Source: Bacillota bacterium (GTDB taxonomy: Bacteria; Bacillota; Clostridia; Tissierellales; Sedimentibacteraceae). Taken from it: DNA of 64,000 nucleotides. The stretch is taken from NCBI GenBank assembly GCA_023386345.1, contig JAEWJT010000009.1, positions 155,449 through 219,448 on the forward strand, read 5' to 3'. Shown here piece after piece: positions 58,989-64,000 of this stretch; position 1 is the stretch's first letter, and each line of letters starts with the position of its first letter. The position numbers and the translations under genes are program-made. Under the pieces are notes generated by a model. That model made no database searches. It was given only the letters and a program-made list of their open reading frames with translations, and was not told the origin of the DNA.

Positions 58989-59255
58989 TTAATTTTCAGA
59001 AAAATCATGTACAGTATCATATGAGATTTTATTTTTATCGCATAAATCTAATATGATATCCTTCATTTCCATATTAAACTTACCACACATTCCACAGCTA
59101 GAGCTTATTGAACGTGGAACAGGAATTAATTTAAATTCAATATTATTTGATTTCATTAATTTTTCAAACTGCATAGCGTATGCTACAGATTTGAATGTTA
59201 CTATACACGATTTGTTTGGTATTGCTTTATCATTTTTTTCTTTGTTATCTGTCAT
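58989..59255 (-). CDS. DUF3343 (putative Se/S carrier-like) protein
   Basis: An 88-residue soluble protein with the DUF3343 pattern: ITFKSVAYAMQFEKLM-like start, IPVPRSISSSCGMCGKF with a CxxC pair. Members are annotated as possible selenium or sulfur carriers near selenium metabolism genes or as thiol-sensing proteins; no such genes are adjacent here. Role uncertain. Confidence 0.85.
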   Translation of the reverse strand: MTDNKEKNDKAIPNKSCIVTFKSVAYAMQFEKLMKSNNIEFKLIPVPRSISSSCGMCGKFNMEMKDIILDLCDKNKISYDTVHDFSEN

Positions 59256-59771
59256 CTTAAAGTATTTTACTCCTATAAATTTAAATTTTATGTTTACTTT
59301 CTTTATTATAACATTTTTAAATTTAATTTATCAATAGTGTAATATATAAACATCATAAAATACTACTTATACATAAGTCTAATATAAGGTTAGATGTTTG
59401 TCAAGGACAAAATAAAAAATTTTGAATTGTATTAATAAATAAATAGAAATAAAAAACATATCAAAGAAAATCTTTAAAAATCAACACTTTTATATAAGGC
59501 TAATAGTTCATAAACAATTACCTATCTGTTTCGCTAATTTTTGATATATATTTAATTAATACATATTAATAAGAATGGTTGAGTTTCAATTGTAACTAGA
59601 GTAAAGCTATATTAGGGATAATCAACAAATAAGGAAAACAAGATTAAATGTCTGATGTTAAATAGAGATATAGAAAAAGATAAAAAAACTCGTAAGAGTT
59701 GTAAAAATAGACAATTTGAGCAAGAATTACTTTATAAGTAAAAAAAATTCAAAAAAATATTAAAAAAAGTA
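59256..59771. other. AT-rich gap upstream of tRNA-Leu
   Basis: No credible gene was found. It holds the upstream region of the DUF3343 gene and, near 59687-59701, a short hairpin (AACTC-GTAA-GAGTT). Nothing else is supported. Confidence 0.5.
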
Positions 59772-59800
59772 TTGACAGTTTAGTTTGGTTTGTGTATAAT
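59772..59800 (+). promoter_or_regulatory. Consensus promoter of tRNA-Leu
   Basis: TTGACA (59772-59777), 17-bp spacer, TATAAT (59795-59800): a perfect sigma-A promoter ending 35 bases before the tRNA. Confidence 0.9.
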
Positions 59801-59835
59801 AAGTTTTGTTGTTAAGACATAAACAAAACAACCAT

Positions 59836-59918
59836 GCGGGTATGGCGGAATTGGCAGACGCACTAGACTTAGGATCTAGCGGGTGACCGTGGGGGTTCAA
59901 GTCCCTCTACCCGTACCA
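59836..59918 (+). tRNA. tRNA-Leu, anticodon UAG
   Basis: An 83-base class II tRNA with encoded CCA. Acceptor arms GCGGGTA and TACCCGT pair with one terminal G-U; the anticodon stem CTAGA/TCTAG encloses CTTAGGA (anticodon TAG); a variable arm and GGTTCAAGTCC T-loop follow. Confidence 0.97.
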
Positions 59919-59924
59919 AAGAAT

Positions 59925-59966
59925 CCACCTCAATTGACATAATTCAGTTGCTGGTGGTTTTTTATT
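59925..59966 (+). terminator. Terminator after tRNA-Leu
   Basis: CCACC...CAATTG pairs imperfectly with CAGTTGCTGGTGG, followed by TTTTTTATTTTTT. Confidence 0.7.
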
Positions 59967-60007
59967 TTTTGAAAAATTGGGTTAATTTTTACTAGGAGGT
60001 GTAAGGT

Positions 60008-60772
60008 ATGGATTTTAGAACAGTCTTTGATAGCATTCCCGAACAATTTGAACAATGGAGACCTCGATATTGCGATGAGCTTTTTGTAGATCTTATAGAA
60101 TACGCAAAGCTAGATTCCGGCAAAACAGTGCTTGAAGTCGGTCCCGGAACCGGTCAGGCTACCGAGCCTATCTTAAAGACGGGTTGCTCGTATACGGCGA
60201 TTGAACTGAGTGAAATCTTCGTAACATTTATGAAAGAAAAATTTGGTTATTACAATAACTTTCAAATTGTAAATGCCGATTTTGAAACTTGTGACTTTGG
60301 AAACAACCGTTTCGATTTAGTATTTTCAGCAGCAGCTTTTCAGTGGATACCAGAGAAAATTGGCTATCCAAAGGCATATGAAATATTAAAAAGAGGTGGG
60401 GCGTTTGCGATGTTTATGATGCGACCAGATATACAGCCAGGCGGAGGATACACTGATGAACCTTTATATTCCAAGATTCAGGAAGTATATGCCAAATACT
60501 TTCGCCCGGAAACTGAATATAAATGTAAATTGGACTATGATGCGCGTGAAAAATATGGATTTATTGATCTTGAACGTCGTGAGTATCGCAAAACAAGAGA
60601 ATATAGTGCTGATGACTATGTTTCTTTAATCAGTACTCATGCAGATCATATTACACTAAAAGAGCCATATAAGGAAAAGTTTTACTCAGGCATAAGAGAG
60701 GTTATTTTCAATTCTGGCAATAAAATTACGCTTTATGATAAAATTACTATGTATCTGGCACGAAAATCATAG
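60008..60772 (+). CDS. Class I SAM-dependent methyltransferase
   Basis: A 254-residue protein with AGGAGG before the ATG. Motif I is VLEVGPGTGQATEPIL near residue 40, then YTAIELSE (motif II Glu) and FDLVFSAAAFQWIPEK. It resembles methyltransferases acting on small molecules or stress metabolites. Codon use is richer in G and C than the neighbours (CTT, CGT, GGT, ACC), suggesting acquisition from elsewhere. Substrate unknown. The gap 60773-61119 holds a terminator at 60946-60980 (AAAAGAAGT with ACTTCTTTT) and no other evident feature. Confidence 0.85.
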   Translation: MDFRTVFDSIPEQFEQWRPRYCDELFVDLIEYAKLDSGKTVLEVGPGTGQATEPILKTGCSYTAIELSEIFVTFMKEKFGYYNNFQIVNADFETCDFGNNRFDLVFSAAAFQWIPEKIGYPKAYEILKRGGAFAMFMMRPDIQPGGGYTDEPLYSKIQEVYAKYFRPETEYKCKLDYDAREKYGFIDLERREYRKTREYSADDYVSLISTHADHITLKEPYKEKFYSGIREVIFNSGNKITLYDKITMYLARKS

Positions 60773-60945
60773 AATTGTAACATGAGCGTTGATAGAAGAT
60801 ACCCTGCTTGAAGTTTTACCATCTTAATGATGCCTGACATCTATTCTATTTTATATGCTGTGCAAGGTTTATAATCATAAAAACTTTCATTGCAAAAAAA
60901 TAGAGGTGTGAATTTTATCAATTCATTGTTATTTTATAAGGTAAG

Positions 60946-60985
60946 AAAAGAAGTTAATTAGTTATAATCGACTTCTTTTTTATTA
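60946..60985 (+). terminator. Terminator after the methyltransferase region
   Basis: AAAAGAAGT (60946-60954) pairs with ACTTCTTTT (60971-60979) followed by TTATTA. Confidence 0.65.
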
Positions 60986-61119
60986 TCTTATTTTTGTGAT
61001 AAATTATATATTAGGTTAAAATAAAAATATCATAAATTTGATTTTAGTTGATTATGTCAAAATTCTAGAGAATTCATAATATAATAAATATAGATAAATT
61101 TTGAAGGCAGGTAAATATT

Positions 61120-61641
61120 ATGAATGAAGCAATTGTTACCAGTAGACTTATATTCAGAGAACTTTCAATGAACGATATAAATGAGTTTTATAAATTAGAA
61201 AAAGATCCATTGGTTAGAAAATATATTCCTAACATTCGTAATTCAACATATGCTGAGTGTAAAGAAAGTCTAAAAAAACATATTGATAAATATAAAGATG
61301 GAACAGGAATTTATACTTGGGCTGTAGTTTTGCGTGAAAACAGAAAATTTATTGGAATTACAGGGTGTAGGTATTTAGAAGAATTAGATAAGGTTGAAAT
61401 GGGTATTAGATTAATGCCTGATTATTGGGGAAATGGCTATGCTACTGAAACAGGAAAAGCATTAATACAGTATGCCTTTAAGAGACTTAGGTTAAATGAA
61501 ATTATAGCAATGGCAGTACCTGAAAATGAAAAATCCATGAAATCTTTGCAAAACATAGGGCTTGATTTCGACGGATATGGATACTTTGCAGGTTCAAGGG
61601 TTGCTTTCTTTAAAGCCGTAAAAGGTTATAAGTATTATTAA
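61120..61641 (+). CDS. RimJ/RimL-type GNAT acetyltransferase
   Basis: A 173-residue acetyltransferase with the RimJ/RimL pattern: TSRLIFRELSMNDINEFY at the start, MPDYWGNGYATETGKALI as acetyl-CoA loop, and PENEKSMKSLQNIGLD. These modify ribosomal protein termini or small amines, and some give resistance to drugs; the substrate here is not clear. A weak ribosome site (AAGGCAGG) precedes the ATG. Confidence 0.88.
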   Translation: MNEAIVTSRLIFRELSMNDINEFYKLEKDPLVRKYIPNIRNSTYAECKESLKKHIDKYKDGTGIYTWAVVLRENRKFIGITGCRYLEELDKVEMGIRLMPDYWGNGYATETGKALIQYAFKRLRLNEIIAMAVPENEKSMKSLQNIGLDFDGYGYFAGSRVAFFKAVKGYKYY

Positions 61642-61949
61642 TAAAATAATATACTTCTCCATATTTATCTTAAAAAAACAAGGAAAATTTTGCTTGTTAA
61701 AGGTCAAATGAATGATAGTATATATGAAAAACCACTGATATAATAAATTTACAATAACATATAAATATAGTGATTGACATAGGATATAGGCTGTGGTAGT
61801 ATAAGCTGTCGAAAAATAGTAGCTAAAAAAGACTAAAGATAAAAATAAAAAATTAATTATATATTTCATTTATAAGAAAGAACTTGCATAGCTTCTCTAT
61901 ATCCGCTTTGCATACATATCTGAACTTTTGAATAAGCTCGAAAGGATGA

Positions 61950-62090
61950 ATGGGACAAGCGCGCTACACGTGTTTTCTAAAGAAATCGTGTGTTAACTTT
62001 GAAGCACAGGTGTTACTTAAAGATGAAGAAAACGACTTGTGGCTATACTTCTTGTATGGCCTGATAATTTGTGCATTTCTAGCATTTTAA
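61950..62090 (+). CDS. Possible 46-residue peptide or gene remnant
   Basis: In the 464-base gap before the permease gene, one frame runs from an ATG at 61950 to TAA at 62088-62090, just ahead of the permease's AGGAGG. It ends with an acidic-aromatic segment and a hydrophobic span (ENDLWLYFLYGLIICAFLAF), which looks like a genuine membrane-protein C-terminus. Base composition is higher in GC than the surrounding DNA. It may be a leader peptide or, more likely, the surviving tail of a deleted gene. The overlapping frame from 61946 (MNGTSALHVFSKEIVC) is a second candidate leader. Confidence 0.3.
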   Translation: MGQARYTCFLKKSCVNFEAQVLLKDEENDLWLYFLYGLIICAFLAF

Positions 62091-62105
62091 TAGGAGGCTG
62101 AACAC

Positions 62106-63347
62106 TTGAAACATTATAAAAATACAGCTGATTTGGGACAAAGGACTGTTTTAAAAGATAAATCTGCTGTCCGCAAGAGAAGATCCAATCTTTCTTTGCT
62201 TTCGCTTCTGATTTTCATCCGAAGACTTATCGGTGGGATTTGGAGGACGATTTGCCACGAGTTCAAAGTTAATACCTTTTTTTCAATTTCTTTGTGTGCT
62301 GCGGCTATCACTTCCTTTTTTAACACCCCCCAATGGGACTATATTGATCTTAAAGTACTTGTCTGCCTATTTGAACTGATGCTGATTGTAAAAGCATATG
62401 AGGAATACGGACTTCTTGGAAACATTGCTGTAAAAATTGTGAATTACTGCTGCGATGAAAGACGTCTGACGATGGCTTTGTGTTTGATTTCTTTTTTTCT
62501 TTCCATGTTCGCTACGAACGATGTAGCGGTTCTGACGGTTGTCCCTATTTTAATCACAATCGCACGGACCTGCAATCTTTCCGCTGCTGTTCCTTGTGTG
62601 CTGGTAACAGTTGCTGCAAACCTTGGAAGTAGCGCGACACCGATTGGAAATCCACAGAATCTTTATCTCTTTTCATTTTTTAAGATGAGTCCGGTATCCT
62701 TCTTCAAGGATTCTTTCTCTTTATCTCTTGCGAGTCTACTTCTGCTAATGGCGCTCTGTTTGTTTATTCGACCTAAAAAAATCCAAGTCGGACTCAAAGC
62801 AATTCCTGTTACAAATAAGATAAAAGCGACAACATTTCTCTTACTGGCGGTTCCGGTCATTGCTGGCGTTATGGACTTAATTCCTTACACCATTACTTTT
62901 TTGATTGTTTTGTCAATTACCGGTGTTTTAAACAGGAGACTGCTTTACAAATTGGATTACAGATTACTGCTGACGTTTTTATTCCTATTTATAGCAATAG
63001 GTAATATTTCTCATATTCCTGCTTTGAAAGAGCAGATCGAGAAACTTGCAACTACACCCATTAAAGCATATGCTTCCGCTATACTTCTGAGTCAAATCAT
63101 TAGTAATGTTCCATGTACAATCATGCTTGCGCCATTTACCAATCATGTACGTGCATTATATTACGGAGTCAATATCGGCGGACTTGGTACCCCTGTAGCC
63201 TCACTCGCTAGTATTATTTCGTATTCATTGTTTTGCCAAGCTTTTTCTCAAAAAAAGCTTAACTTTATTCGAGCTTTCTTATATTACAATTTTAGCTTGC
63301 TCATTGTTTTAAGCGTAGTTTTCGCTATAATTATTATGAAAATGTAA
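62106..63347 (+). CDS. ArsB/SLC13-like (ion transporter superfamily) permease
   Basis: A 413-residue membrane protein with TTG start eight bases after AGGAGG. The first about 45 residues are basic and cytoplasmic (RTICHEFK), then about ten spans follow. The superfamily repeats are clear: FATNDVAVLTVVPI and NLGSSATPIGNPQNLYLF in the first half, QIISNVPCTIMLAPF and NIGGLGTPVASLASIISY in the second. Such proteins move anions (arsenite, dicarboxylates) or Na+/H+; the substrate cannot be fixed. Codon use differs from the resident genes, consistent with recent transfer. No arsR or arsC is adjacent. Confidence 0.85.
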   Translation: MKHYKNTADLGQRTVLKDKSAVRKRRSNLSLLSLLIFIRRLIGGIWRTICHEFKVNTFFSISLCAAAITSFFNTPQWDYIDLKVLVCLFELMLIVKAYEEYGLLGNIAVKIVNYCCDERRLTMALCLISFFLSMFATNDVAVLTVVPILITIARTCNLSAAVPCVLVTVAANLGSSATPIGNPQNLYLFSFFKMSPVSFFKDSFSLSLASLLLLMALCLFIRPKKIQVGLKAIPVTNKIKATTFLLLAVPVIAGVMDLIPYTITFLIVLSITGVLNRRLLYKLDYRLLLTFLFLFIAIGNISHIPALKEQIEKLATTPIKAYASAILLSQIISNVPCTIMLAPFTNHVRALYYGVNIGGLGTPVASLASIISYSLFCQAFSQKKLNFIRAFLYYNFSLLIVLSVVFAIIIMKM

Positions 63348-63511
63348 TCTAGCATGGTCTTAATATCTATTGAGAAACACTGCACTAAACCACATTAGGC
63401 GGTAGTATTGTCAGAGGGTTTAGGGATTGATAAAATAACTTCATGACATAAACAACGTTAAATTGATATATCTTTGACCCTATTCCAATCTGCAACTACT
63501 ATCTCCAATCA

Positions 63512-63550
63512 ACCCCATCTTTACCGCTATGATAGGGATTTTTTTTGACT
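63512..63550 (+). terminator. Terminator after the permease
   Basis: CCCCATC pairs with GATAGGG with one bulge, followed by eight T. The preceding stretch 63348-63511 shows no recognisable gene. Confidence 0.6.
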
Positions 63551-63621
63551 TAAATTCCTATTTTCCATTGTAATCTTACTCTTAAGCTTTGTTACCTCTC
63601 CGTTTAATATAAAAAAATTAA

Positions 63622-64000
63622 AAAAACAGTTGACAGATAAAAACAGTTATGGTAACATAGACAAGCTGTCAAGAACAGCAAGTTTAGAAGTATTTCATAA
63701 AAGAAAGAAAATAAAAAAAATAGTAAAAAAACAGTTGACATGTAAAGACGTTTATGGTAATATAGACAAGCTGTCAAAAAACAGCAAGTTTAGAAGTCTT
63801 TCATAACAGAAAATAAAATAAAAAAAGTTTAAAAAAAGAGTTGACATGTAAAAGAGGTTATGGTAATATAGATAAGCTGTCAAAAAACAGTGAGTTTAGA
63901 AGTCTTTCGTAGAAGAAAGAAAATAAAAAATAATCAAAAAAACAGTTGACAAAGAAAAAGAGATGTGCTAAACTAATAAAGCTGTCACCGAAAATGACAG
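63622..64000 (+). repeat. Four tandem sigma-A promoters, probable rRNA operon leader
   Basis: Four near-identical units each contain TTGACA, exactly 17 bases, and a -10: 63630-63635/TAACAT 63653-63658; 63735-63740/TAATAT 63758-63763; 63841-63846/TAATAT 63864-63869; 63946-63951/TAAACT 63969-63974. The units repeat every 105-106 bp and share AGCTGTCA plus GTTTAGAAGT downstream of each -10. Stacked strong promoters with a conserved discriminator are typical of rRNA operons; the 16S gene would lie just beyond the right edge and is not visible. Confidence 0.8.

Noticed and set aside
59895..59918. Integration attachment site at the tRNA-Leu 3' end
   Set aside because: I could not find a second copy of the tRNA end or any integrase in the window.
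63622..64000. CRISPR array or satellite repeat
   Set aside because: The units are about 105 bp without constant-repeat/variable-spacer structure and each contains a complete promoter.

Overview
The window is AT-rich DNA (mostly A/T third positions, TTG/GTG starts backed by strong AGGAGG sites) from a strictly anaerobic, low-GC Gram-positive bacterium of the class Clostridia. Support for this comes from S-layer-homology (SLH) surface proteins, a class III ribonucleotide reductase, a double-cubane iron-sulfur protein with its activase, a citrate-lyase cluster and canonical TTGACA-N17-TATAAT promoters. I cannot name a species.

Layout. 1-2182: the tail of an SLH surface protein and a YitT-family membrane protein. 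2233-16982: a cobalamin-riboswitch-led module that I regard as the most interesting part of the window. It holds a secreted surface protein, a giant SLH protein carrying DUF4430 (transcobalamin C-domain-like) segments, an SLH-anchored alpha/alpha-toroid protein, a membrane-tethered DUF4430 protein, an EcfT, and a single polypeptide fusing both ECF ATPases to an S-component-like membrane domain. Together these look like a cell-wall-anchored, intrinsic-factor-like B12 capture system feeding an ECF importer. 17002-20958: a catecholate-siderophore-type ABC importer (yclNOPQ-like) behind a promoter with three repeated palindromic operators. 21176-23184: a convergent double-cubane protein and activase pair. 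23421-26731: nrdDG behind three NrdR-like boxes and a second cobalamin riboswitch with terminator.

26741-31697: a hemerythrin-CheX fusion, the shikimate genes aroE-aroK-aroQ, a decayed phage-type lysis cassette and a GNAT acetyltransferase. 31853-36515: the phosphate operon pstSCAB-phoU behind 11-bp-spaced Pho-box repeats; the matching PhoPR-like two-component pair lies at 49267-51671. 36604-40390: a chemoreceptor, a peroxiredoxin and an esterase. 40682-49180: a citrate fermentation locus (GntR regulator, citG, then citCDEFX on the opposite strand, and a divergent CitMHS-type transporter).

51866-59255: a ferredoxin with a NapH-like membrane partner, an orphan FliD-like protein with a sigma-28-type promoter, a double-OB single-strand-binding protein, two tiny membrane/lipoprotein genes, DUF378, the TldD/PmbA protease pair and DUF3343. 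59772-63550: tRNA-Leu(UAG) and accessory genes (methyltransferase, acetyltransferase, ArsB/SLC13-like permease). The right edge (63622-64000) carries four tandem sigma-A promoters at a 105-bp period, most likely the start of an rRNA operon that lies just outside the window.

Regulatory logic seen here: B12 controls both its own capture and import and the B12-independent nucleotide reductase; iron-type operators control siderophore uptake; phosphate boxes control Pst; a catabolite-type element sits at the citrate transporter.
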